From Sphingobacteriales bacterium (GTDB taxonomy: Bacteria; Bacteroidota; Bacteroidia; Sphingobacteriales; Sphingobacteriaceae), in contig CANJWU010000072.1 in the NCBI GenBank assembly GCA_947478655.1, positions 1 through 6,173 on the forward strand: a stretch of DNA of 6,173 bases. Direction: 5' to 3'. The notes below the pieces were generated by a model. That model was not told the origin of the DNA and made no database searches. It saw only the letters and a program-made list of their open reading frames with translations. Positions 1 to 6,173 of the stretch are shown one piece after another (positions within the stretch are counted from its first letter, which is position 1; every line of letters starts with the position of its first letter). A program made the translations under genes and the position numbers.

Positions 1-1
1 G

Positions 2-3000
2 CCAGATATTATTTTAGCTATTCATAAAGAATATTTAGCAGCTGGTGCCGATATCATCGAAACCAATACTTTTAGTTGTAATTCGATTTCATTAGAAGAT
101 TACCAAATGCCCGAATTGGTTTATGAACTCAATTTCGAAGGGGCTAAAATTGCCAGAGCAGCAGCAGACGAATTTACAAAATTAGATCCTAGCAAACCAA
201 GGTTTGTTGCGGGTGCAATTGGTCCAACTACGCGCACTTTATCTTTATCGCCAGATGTAAATGATCCAGGTTTTAGAGCGATGCATTTCGACGAATTAGC
301 AGCAACCTATGCCGAACAAATTAAAGGTTTAATGGATGGTGGATCTGATGTTATTTTAATTGAAACTATTACCGATACCTTAAATGCAAAAGCCTGTTTG
401 TTTGCCATAGATGCCTATGCAAAAACAAGTGGCAAAAAAATTCCAGTGATGATTTCGGGTACCATCACCGATGCCAGTGGTAGAATTTTATCTGGACAAA
501 CAACCGAAGCATTTTTAAATTCTGTTACGCATATTGATTTATTAAGCATTGGATTAAACTGCGCTTTAGGGGCAAAAGAAATGCGCCCTTATATCGAAGA
601 GTTAGCCAACAAAGCAGAAGTATATGTAAGTGCATATCCTAATGCAGGCTTACCCAACGAGTTTGGAGAATACGATGAAAGTCCGGAAAAAATGTGTGTA
701 CACATACAAGATTTTGTGGAAAGCGGATTTTTAAATATTGTTGGTGGATGTTGTGGAACTACGCCAGATCATATTCGTGCCATTGCTACCGAAGCGGCAA
801 AAGCAAAACCCCGCGAAATAAAAAAGCAAGAACCATACACAAGATTAAGTGGATTAGAGCCTTTGGTATTAACGCCAATAACCAATTTTGTAAACATAGG
901 CGAACGAACCAATGTAACGGGCTCTCCTAAATTTGCGAAATTAATTTTAGCTGGTGATTTTGATGCTGCATTGGCTGTTGCCAGACAACAAGTAGAAGGT
1001 GGTGCGCAAATCATAGACGTAAACATGGACGAAGGCATGCTCGACTCCGAAGCAGCCATGGTGAAGTTTTTAAATTTAATTGCTTCCGAACCCGATATTG
1101 CCAAATTGCCTATCATGATTGATTCTTCTAAATGGTCGGTTATTGAAGCAGGTTTAAAATGCGTACAAGGAAAAGCAATTGTTAATTCTATTTCCTTAAA
1201 AGAAGGAGAAGAAAATTTTATTGCCTATGCACATAAAGTAAAAAGTTATGGCGCGGCTATGGTAGTAATGGCTTTTGACGAAAAAGGCCAAGCTGATTCT
1301 TACGAAAGAAGAATTGAAATCTGTAAAAGGTCTTACGATATCTTAACTAATATTGTGGGCTTCGCTGCACAAGATATTATTTTCGATCCAAATATTTTAA
1401 CAGTTGCAACGGGTTTAGAAGAGCATAATAATTATGCGGTAGATTTTATCAACGCAACCAAATGGATTAAACAAAACTTACCCTTAGCGAAAGTAAGTGG
1501 TGGGGTGAGTAATATTTCTTTCTCTTTCAGAGGAAATAACATGGTAAGAGAAGCCATGCATTCGGCATTTTTATATCATGCTATTCAAGCAGGTCTCGAC
1601 ATGGGCATTGTGAATGCCGGCATGTTAGAAGTATATGAAGAAATTCCTAAAGATTTACTCGTATTAGTAGAAGATGTTTTGTTGAATAGAAATCCAGATG
1701 CAACCGAACGTTTGGTTAATTTTGCAGAACAATTAAAGGGTAAAAATAAAGAAGTCACAAAAGAAGAACAACTCTGGCGCAAAGGTACCGTACAAGAGCG
1801 TTTAACACATTCGTTAGTTAAAGGTATCATCGAGTTTTTAGATGAAGATGTAGAAGAAGCAAGAAAGATTTTTGAAAGACCCATTCAAGTAATCGAAGGT
1901 CCTTTAATGGATGGTATGAATGTGGTAGGTGATTTGTTTGGTGCGGGTAAAATGTTTTTGCCACAAGTGGTGAAAAGTGCAAGGGTAATGAAAAAAGCAG
2001 TGGCTTATTTATTACCATTTATCGAAGAAGAAAAATTAGCCAATCCTAATTTATCACAAAGTTCATCGCAAGGCAAGGTATTGTTAGCAACCGTAAAAGG
2101 CGATGTACACGATATTGGAAAAAATATTGTGGGTGTGGTATTGGCTTGTAATAATTACGAAGTAATTGATTTGGGGGTAATGGTGCCGGCTTCTAAAATT
2201 TTAGAAGAAGCAAAAAAACACCAAGTAGATATTATTGGATTAAGCGGTTTAATTACACCATCATTAGACGAGATGGTGCATTTTGCAAAAGAAATGGAAC
2301 GAGAAGGATTAAACACGCCATTAATTATTGGCGGAGCAACTACTTCTAGAATTCATACAGTTGTTAAAATTAATCCAAACTATGCAGGCCCAGTAGTGCA
2401 TGTATTAGATGCCAGTCGATCGGTTACGGTGGTAAGTAATTTATTGAATAAAGAAACACGTAAAAGTTACATCGCAGAAATTGCAGCCGATTACGAAAAA
2501 ACAAATATCGAATATTTAGCAAAGGCCACGACAAAATCAGTGAAGCCAATTGCAGATGCGCGCGCAAGAAAGTTGCCAATTGATTGGGCAAACGAAACGC
2601 CTGTAAAACCAGCAGCATTGGGGCTGCAGGTATTTGATAATTTTGATTTGAATGAATTAGCACAATATATAGATTGGACGCCTTTCTTCCATACCTGGGA
2701 GTTGCGTGGTAGCTATCCAAAAATTTTCAACGACGAATACGTTGGTATAGAAGCCAAAAAATTATTCGATGATGCCAATGTGCTATTGAAAAAAATTATC
2801 GACGAAAAATTACTCACGGCGAAAGGTGTTGTTGGATTTTTCCCTGCAAATAGTGTAGGTGATGACATCGAAATTTACGCAGATGAAAACCGAAGTTCCA
2901 CTATTGCCACCATTCACACTTTACGCCAACAAGCCGAAAAGGCCGACCTTACGCCTTATTACGCCTTATCCGATTTTGTGGCACCAAAAGAAAGCGCTAA

Positions 3001-3514
3001 GCAAGATTATTTCGGTGCCTTTGCGGTTACTACCGGCATTGGTATAGAAAAAATGGTCGAAGAATTTGAAAAAAACCACGACGACTATAATTCAATTATG
3101 GTGAAAGCCTTAGCCGATCGATTAGCCGAAGCTTTTGCAGAAAGATTGCATCAAATTGTTAGAAAAGACATTTGGGCTTATGCGAAAAATGAAACTTTAT
3201 CTAACGAAGAATTAATCAAAGAGAAATATACGGGAATTCGTCCGGCGCCAGGCTATCCGGCCTGTCCAGACCATACCGAAAAAAGAACACTATTCGATTT
3301 ATTAGCTGTTGAAGCAAATACAGGTATCAACCTTACCGAAAATTTTGCGATGTATCCAACAGCAGCGGTAAGTGGATTTTATTTTGCACATCCGCAAGCA
3401 AGGTATTTTGGTTTAGGAAAAATTGGTAAAGATCAAGTAATTGATTACGCCGAAAGAAAAGGTTTAACATTAGCAGAAACAGAAAGATGGTTAGCGCCAA
3501 ACTTGGCTTATTAA
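2..3514 (+). CDS. metH: Cobalamin-dependent methionine synthase (5' end cut by window edge)
   Basis: MetH transfers a methyl group from 5-methyl-tetrahydrofolate to homocysteine through enzyme-bound cobalamin, giving methionine in the cytoplasm. The frame is open from base 2 (reading [20 protein letters not shown]), so the ATG at 107 is internal. About 60 residues are missing relative to E. coli MetH, leaving 1170 visible. Numbering from base 2, the homocysteine domain has its zinc cysteines at C187 and C250-C251 ([11 protein letters not shown]). The pterin domain follows from about residue 290 ([11 protein letters not shown]). The B12 cap starts near 604 ([12 protein letters not shown]). The cobalamin Rossmann domain carries D701-x-H703-x-x-G706, with H703 the expected cobalt ligand. 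The AdoMet activation domain runs from about 882 to the end, with R1080 in [10 protein letters not shown]. All four modules are fused in one chain, whereas some Bacteroidota split off the homocysteine domain. No frameshift is seen. metF follows 10 nt later. Any upstream riboswitch lies outside the window. Confidence 0.98.
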   Translation, partial: PDIILAIHKEYLAAGADIIETNTFSCNSISLEDYQMPELVYELNFEGAKIARAAADEFTKLDPSKPRFVAGAIGPTTRTLSLSPDVNDPGFRAMHFDELAATYAEQIKGLMDGGSDVILIETITDTLNAKACLFAIDAYAKTSGKKIPVMISGTITDASGRILSGQTTEAFLNSVTHIDLLSIGLNCALGAKEMRPYIEELANKAEVYVSAYPNAGLPNEFGEYDESPEKMCVHIQDFVESGFLNIVGGCCGTTPDHIRAIATEAAKAKPREIKKQEPYTRLSGLEPLVLTPITNFVNIGERTNVTGSPKFAKLILAGDFDAALAVARQQVEGGAQIIDVNMDEGMLDSEAAMVKFLNLIASEPDIAKLPIMIDSSKWSVIEAGLKCVQGKAIVNSISLKEGEENFIAYAHKVKSYGAAMVVMAFDEKGQADSYERRIEICKRSYDILTNIVGFAAQDIIFDPNILTVATGLEEHNNYAVDFINATKWIKQNLPLAKVSGGVSNISFSFRGNNMVREAMHSAFLYHAIQAGLDMGIVNAGMLEVYEEIPKDLLVLVEDVLLNRNPDATERLVNFAEQLKGKNKEVTKEEQLWRKGTVQERLTHSLVKGIIEFLDEDVEEARKIFERPIQVIEGPLMDGMNVVGDLFGAGKMFLPQVVKSARVMKKAVAYLLPFIEEEKLANPNLSQSSSQGKVLLATVKGDVHDIGKNIVGVVLACNNYEVIDLGVMVPASKILEEAKKHQVDIIGLSGLITPSLDEMVHFAKEMEREGLNTPLIIGGATTSRIHTVVKINPNYAGPVVHVLDASRSVTVVSNLLNKETRKSYIAEIAADYEKTNIEYLAKATTKSVKPIADARARKLPIDWANETPVKPAALGLQVFDNFDLNELAQYIDWTPFFHTWELRGSYPKIFNDEYVGIEAKKLFDDANVLLKKIIDEKLLTAKGVVGFFPANSVGDDIEIYADENRSSTIATIHTLRQQAEKADLTPYYALSDFVAPKESAKQDYFGAFAVTTGIGIEKMVEEFEKNHDDYNSIMVKALADRLAEAFAERLHQIVRKDIWAYAKNETLSNEELIKEKYTGIRPAPGYPACPDHTEKRTLFDLLAVEANTGINLTENFAMYPTAAVSGFYFAHPQARYFGLGKIGKDQVIDYAERKGLTLAETERWLAPNLAY

Positions 3515-3524
3515 AAAATAACAA

Positions 3525-4478
3525 ATGAAAGTAGTAGAGCATATTAAAAACGCAAAGAAAACATTGTTTTCTTTCGAACTTTTGCCACCATTAAAAGGCA
3601 AAGGCATTCAGTCGATTTTTGACACCATTGATCCACTGATGGAATTCAATCCACCATTTATAGATGTAACTTATCATCGCGAAGATTTTATTTATAAGCA
3701 AAGAGAAAACGGCTTATTAGAAAAGGTAGCCTATCGAAAAAGACCAGGTACCGTAGCTATTTGCGCGGCTATTATGCATCGTTACAAAGTAGATGCTGTG
3801 CCACATTTAATTTGCGGAGGATTTACCAAAGAAGAAACAGAAAACGCATTAATCGAATTAGATTTTTTAGGAATCGATAATGTGTTGGTGTTAAGAGGCG
3901 ATTCGCGTAAAGCAGAACCCAATTTTATTCCAACACCAGGTGGGCATGCATTTGCTTCCGAATTATTAAAACAAGTGAGTGATTTAAACAATGGTGTTTA
4001 TATGCACGAAGAAGGAGAACTTTCTACAGCAACTGATTTTTGTATTGGTGTAGCAGGGTATCCCGAAAAACATTTCGAAGCACCAAACATGAAAACCGAT
4101 ATGGCTTACTTGAAAAACAAAATCGATTTAGGAGCAGAATTTATTGTTACCCAAATGTTTTTTGACAATCAAAAATACATTGATTTTGTAGCACAATGCA
4201 GAGCCAATGGTATTCATGTGCCCATTGTTCCAGGCTTAAAAGCAATCACAGGTAAAAAACAATTAATTAATTTGCCAAAAATATTTAATATTGATATTCC
4301 AAGTGATTTGTCGGAAGCCATCAATCAATGTAAAACAGATGCAGATGTAAAAAAAGTTGGGGTAGATTGGTTAATTCAACAATCAAAAGGTTTGATTGAA
4401 GCAGGAGCGCCAGTATTGCACTATTATACTATGGGCAATGCCGAACCAACATTACAAATTGCTAAAGCAATATTTTAA
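3525..4478 (+). CDS. metF: 5,10-methylenetetrahydrofolate reductase
   Basis: MetF is a flavoprotein that reduces 5,10-methylene-tetrahydrofolate to 5-methyl-tetrahydrofolate, the methyl donor used by the MetH encoded just upstream. The 317-residue product fits a single-domain bacterial MetF (E. coli 296) and shows the family landmarks in order. These are FSFELLPPLKG near the N-terminus, with E18 matching the catalytic glutamate; DVTYHRED around residues 47-54; VLRGD with D126, matching the flavin/folate aspartate; TQMFFDNQKYIDF; and PIVPGLKAIT on the last barrel strands. The ATG at 3525 is chosen because the family N-terminus begins right there. No Shine-Dalgarno sequence precedes it, only AT-rich sequence, as is common in Bacteroidota. 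The gene sits 10 nt after metH and 10 nt before rsgA, so co-transcription is likely. Nothing looks damaged. Confidence 0.97.
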   Translation: MKVVEHIKNAKKTLFSFELLPPLKGKGIQSIFDTIDPLMEFNPPFIDVTYHREDFIYKQRENGLLEKVAYRKRPGTVAICAAIMHRYKVDAVPHLICGGFTKEETENALIELDFLGIDNVLVLRGDSRKAEPNFIPTPGGHAFASELLKQVSDLNNGVYMHEEGELSTATDFCIGVAGYPEKHFEAPNMKTDMAYLKNKIDLGAEFIVTQMFFDNQKYIDFVAQCRANGIHVPIVPGLKAITGKKQLINLPKIFNIDIPSDLSEAINQCKTDADVKKVGVDWLIQQSKGLIEAGAPVLHYYTMGNAEPTLQIAKAIF

Positions 4479-4479
4479 A

Positions 4480-4491
4480 TAAATAATTTTG
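4480..4491 (+). other. Constrained TTG initiation site of rsgA
   Basis: The rsgA frame has a TAA stop at 4480-4482 and a TTG at 4489-4491, with only two codons (ATA, ATT) between them. No ATG or GTG is therefore available, and the conserved N-terminus begins right at the TTG. No Shine-Dalgarno-like purine run precedes it. Initiation probably depends on the AT-rich, unstructured leader or on coupling to metF termination 10 nt upstream. That mechanism is inferred; the start assignment comes directly from the frame. Confidence 0.85.
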
Positions 4492-5415
4492 AAAGGATTA
4501 GTCATTAAATCTACCGGCAGCTGGTACCATGTTCATTTAGAAGATGGCACTTTACTAGATTGTAGAATTAAAGGCAAATTTAGAATCAAAGGGATTAAAA
4601 CAACCAATCCAATTGCAGTTGGCGATCAAGTAAGTGTAGAAATAGACGAAGAATCTGAAGCCAGAACGGGTTTGATTTACGATTTAGCAGAAAGAAAAAA
4701 TTACATCATTCGCAAGTCGATTAATTTATCAAAACAAACACAGATTATTGCCTCAAATATAGACCAAGCTTTATTGGTTGTCACTTTGAGCAAACCACGC
4801 ACTTCATTTGGTTTTATCGATCGTTTTTTAGTGACAGCAGAAGCCTACCATATTCCGGTTGTTTTATTATTCAATAAAATTGATCAATATGATGCCGAAG
4901 ACCTTGCTTTTTTGGATGAGGTAATCGAGTTATATGAGAAGATTGGTTATCCCTGTCGAAAAATTTCTGCATTGAAATCAATCGGCATTAAAGAATTAAA
5001 AGAGCAAATTGCAGGTCAAACATCTTTGCTTTCGGGGCATTCGGGCGTTGGAAAATCTACGCTTATCAATCAAATAATTCCTAATGCAATTATTCGCACC
5101 TCCACTATTTCTGCTGCTTCCGAAAAAGGGATTCATACAACAACATTTGCAGAAATGCACCCATTAGAAATGGGAGGGTATATTATTGACACGCCAGGCA
5201 TTAGAGAATTAGGGGTGGTAGATATTCCCGACGAAGAATTAGCACATTATTTTCCAGAAATGAAAAAAGTGATGAGTCGCTGTAAATTCCATAATTGCAA
5301 ACACCTCAACGAGCCCAATTGCGCTGTAAAAGAAGCCTACGAAAAAGGTATTATTGCAATTCCTAGATACGAAAGCTACCTTAGTATTATGGCAAACGAA
5401 GATAATCGCCGTTAG
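4489..5415 (+). CDS. rsgA: Ribosome small-subunit maturation GTPase RsgA (YjeQ), TTG start
   Basis: RsgA is a cytoplasmic GTPase that binds the immature 30S subunit and promotes late assembly around the decoding centre. The 308-residue protein has an N-terminal OB-fold (about 1-70, starting KGLVIKSTGSWYHV). A circularly permuted GTPase domain follows, with motif order G4-G5-G1-G2-G3: NKID 129-132, SA 160-161, GHSGVGKS 183-190, IHTTT 215-219 and DTPG 234-237. The C-terminal zinc site is C265, C270, H272 and C278. The start is TTG: an in-frame TAA lies at 4480-4482, the next in-frame ATG is not reached until residue 223, and the family N-terminus begins exactly at this TTG. The C-terminus (SYLSIMANEDNRR) looks natural, so the gene appears intact although it abuts a dtd remnant. 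It is 10 nt downstream of metF. Confidence 0.97.
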   Translation: MKGLVIKSTGSWYHVHLEDGTLLDCRIKGKFRIKGIKTTNPIAVGDQVSVEIDEESEARTGLIYDLAERKNYIIRKSINLSKQTQIIASNIDQALLVVTLSKPRTSFGFIDRFLVTAEAYHIPVVLLFNKIDQYDAEDLAFLDEVIELYEKIGYPCRKISALKSIGIKELKEQIAGQTSLLSGHSGVGKSTLINQIIPNAIIRTSTISAASEKGIHTTTFAEMHPLEMGGYIIDTPGIRELGVVDIPDEELAHYFPEMKKVMSRCKFHNCKHLNEPNCAVKEAYEKGIIAIPRYESYLSIMANEDNRR

Positions 5416-5530
5416 TACAATGGTTACCCAATAAAATAAAAACAGATGTATTCGGTGCAGATATGCAATTGCAATTAAGCAAGGCACTGTAACAATTATC
5501 ATGAATACTAACGATAAAGAAAGACCTTAA
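5412..5530 (+). pseudogene. dtd: C-terminal remnant of D-aminoacyl-tRNA deacylase (dtd), frameshifted
   Basis: Intact Dtd hydrolyses D-aminoacyl-tRNAs, removing mischarged D-amino acids. Only about the last 40 of some 150 residues survive here. Frame 3 from 5412 reads LVQWLPNKIKTDVFGADMQL and continues QL. This matches the Dtd C-terminal FGADM strand region, with FGADM at 5451-5465. After 5480 this frame hits TAA at 5490-5492. The family sequence resumes in frame 2 from 5483 as GTVTIIMNTNDKERP, ending at TAA 5528-5530. Typical Dtd has about three residues (V-N-D or similar) between the two blocks, but only 5 nt (5478-5482) remain. This fits a 4-nt deletion. The Gly-Pro of the active-site GPVT motif is Gly-Thr here, and the SQFT motif and the whole N-terminal part are absent. 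The 5' end merges with the last bases of rsgA. A dtd gene next to a MazG-like pyrophosphohydrolase gene is a familiar Bacteroidota arrangement, which supports the call. A functional product is very unlikely. Confidence 0.82.
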
Positions 5531-5531
5531 T

Positions 5532-5858
5532 ATGGAAATTAAAGAAGCACAAAATTTAGTTGATCAATGGATCAAAACAAATGGAATTAGGTATTTCAAC
5601 GAATTAACCAATATGGCTATCTTAACCGAAGAAGTTGGTGAGGTGGCTAGAATTATTGCAAGAAAATACGGCGAACAGTCTTTTAAAAATAAAGAAGAAG
5701 AAATAAATTTAGCCGACGAATTAGCCGACGTATTATTTGTGGTTATTTGTTTAGCCAATCAAACAGGTGTAGATTTAACCGATGCACTCGATAAAAATTT
5801 AGCCAAAAAAACAAATAGAGATAAGGAAAGACATGAAAAAAATGAAAAACTTAAATAA
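5532..5858 (+). CDS. Small MazG-like nucleotide pyrophosphohydrolase
   Basis: This 108-residue protein is a single-domain, all-alpha NTP pyrophosphohydrolase of the MazG/dUTPase superfamily. Members hydrolyse (d)NTPs to the monophosphate and pyrophosphate, often cleaning up non-canonical nucleotides; the real substrate cannot be read from the sequence. The Mg-binding signature is present: E33-E34-x-x-E37 in LTEEVGEVARII, and E63-x-x-D66 in LADELADVLFVVICLAN. A lysine- and glutamate-rich tail follows (NRDKERHEKNEKLK). The length fits a one-domain member, unlike the two-domain E. coli MazG. The ATG at 5532 lies 2 nt after the stop of the dtd remnant, behind a weak purine run (AAAGAAAG). The original dtd and this gene were probably translated in close succession. 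The 3' end overlaps the next reading frame by 26 nt. The gene shows no damage. Confidence 0.92.
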   Translation: MEIKEAQNLVDQWIKTNGIRYFNELTNMAILTEEVGEVARIIARKYGEQSFKNKEEEINLADELADVLFVVICLANQTGVDLTDALDKNLAKKTNRDKERHEKNEKLK

Positions 5859-6173
5859 GGTATTAGTATGCTTGCTATTGGCAAGCATTGTTATGCTTTC
5901 TTGTAAAAAAGAAAAAAAGGTATTCCAAACTTTCGATCACAAAGCCTTTATGTTAGATACCATGAATGGAAGTAGAGGATCGGTATATATATTTTTAGCT
6001 CCAGAATGTCCATTGAGCGAAAATTACACCTTAACCATTAATCAACTGCAAGCGCAATTTGCAGATTCTGGATTGCGATTTTATGCGGTAATATCTGGTC
6101 AGTTATTTGATTCTGCAGCCATCGGATTTTATGCGAATAGGTTTCCTTTAGGCTTGCCTTTATTAGTAGACAC
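5833..6173 (+). CDS. Lipoprotein with thioredoxin-like (redoxin) domain, 3' end cut by window edge
   Basis: The visible 113 residues begin with a lysine-rich n-region (MKKMKNLNK), a hydrophobic core (VLVCLLLASIVML) and a lipobox-like MLSC. C24 (codon 5902-5904) is the predicted lipidated cysteine, followed by KKEKK. This points to a membrane-anchored lipoprotein outside the inner membrane. The mature part resembles the thioredoxin/AhpC-TSA fold: a beta strand SVYIFLAPECPLS with C59-P60-L61-S62 where a CxxC would sit, helix NYTLTINQLQAQFADS, strand LRFYAVISG, then GLPLLVD, whose P109 could be the cis-proline. Only one cysteine is in the active-site position, so a classical dithiol reductase is doubtful. 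ATG 5833 is preferred because AAGGA (5823-5827) lies 5 nt upstream; ATG 5842 (M4) is the alternative. The reading frame overlaps the pyrophosphohydrolase gene. The exact function is unknown. Confidence 0.85.
   Translation, partial: MKKMKNLNKVLVCLLLASIVMLSCKKEKKVFQTFDHKAFMLDTMNGSRGSVYIFLAPECPLSENYTLTINQLQAQFADSGLRFYAVISGQLFDSAAIGFYANRFPLGLPLLVD

Noticed and set aside
769..1116. Minus-strand open frame of 115 codons inside metH, the longest antisense frame.
   Set aside because: It is antisense to highly conserved MetH sequence with no independent protein features. Long antisense frames are expected opposite such coding DNA.
3515..3524. Possible terminator or attenuator between metH and metF.
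   Set aside because: The gap is only 10 AT-rich bases with no hairpin; the same holds for the 10-nt metF-rsgA gap.
4484..4491. TAATTTTG, matching the Bacteroidota -7 promoter consensus TAnnTTTG, just before rsgA.
   Set aside because: It overlaps the rsgA start codon itself, and no TTG-type -33 element lies about 19-20 nt upstream. A promoter here would give a leaderless or truncated message, so chance in AT-rich sequence is more likely.
5464..5473. Perfect 10-bp palindrome TGCAATTGCA that could be an operator.
   Set aside because: It encodes the M-Q-L-Q part of the dtd remnant, does not extend beyond 10 bp, and has no promoter next to it.
5239..5502. Minus-strand open frame of 87 codons covering the rsgA end and the spacer.
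   Set aside because: It runs antisense to the conserved RsgA zinc-site region and the dtd remnant, and its translation resembles no family I recognise. It looks like a shadow frame.
5709..5730. Tandem direct repeat of TTAGCCGACG separated by two bases.
   Set aside because: It encodes LAD-E-LAD of the pyrophosphohydrolase metal-binding helix, so the repeat is explained by the protein sequence.
5871..5885. Short inverted repeat CTTGC/GCAAG with a 5-nt loop.
   Set aside because: The 5-bp stem is inside the lipoprotein signal-peptide coding region, has no following T run, and is too weak to be a terminator.

Overview
The window reads as ordinary chromosomal housekeeping DNA from a low-GC member of the Bacteroidota. 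The evidence is AT-rich codon use, start regions that mostly lack a Shine-Dalgarno sequence, Bacteroidota-like variants of MetF and RsgA, and a short lipoprotein signal typical of the phylum. I cannot assign a genus; the Chitinophagales/Sphingobacteriales side is only a guess. Every gene lies on the + strand, and intergenic space is almost absent.

Layout: (1) positions 2-3514 hold cobalamin-dependent methionine synthase metH, fused and full-length apart from roughly 60 N-terminal residues cut off by the window edge; (2) 3525-4478 hold metF, methylenetetrahydrofolate reductase, 10 nt downstream; (3) 4489-5415 hold rsgA, the circularly permuted ribosome-maturation GTPase, another 10 nt downstream and starting at TTG; (4) 5412-5530 hold a previously unlabelled remnant that I read as the C-terminal end of dtd (D-aminoacyl-tRNA deacylase), cut off at its 5' side and internally frameshifted; (5) 5532-5858 hold a small single-domain MazG-like nucleotide pyrophosphohydrolase; (6) 5833 to the right edge hold the start of a lipoprotein with a thioredoxin-like (redoxin) domain, overlapping the previous gene by 26 nt.

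metH and metF work as a pair: MetF makes 5-methyl-tetrahydrofolate and MetH uses it to methylate homocysteine to methionine. RsgA, Dtd and the pyrophosphohydrolase belong to translation quality control and nucleotide housekeeping. The tight same-strand spacing suggests one transcript across at least metH-metF-rsgA.

I found no mobile element, CRISPR array, RNA gene, terminator or convincing promoter. I also found no evidence of a new biological system. The most notable observation is the decayed dtd fragment between rsgA and the pyrophosphohydrolase gene.
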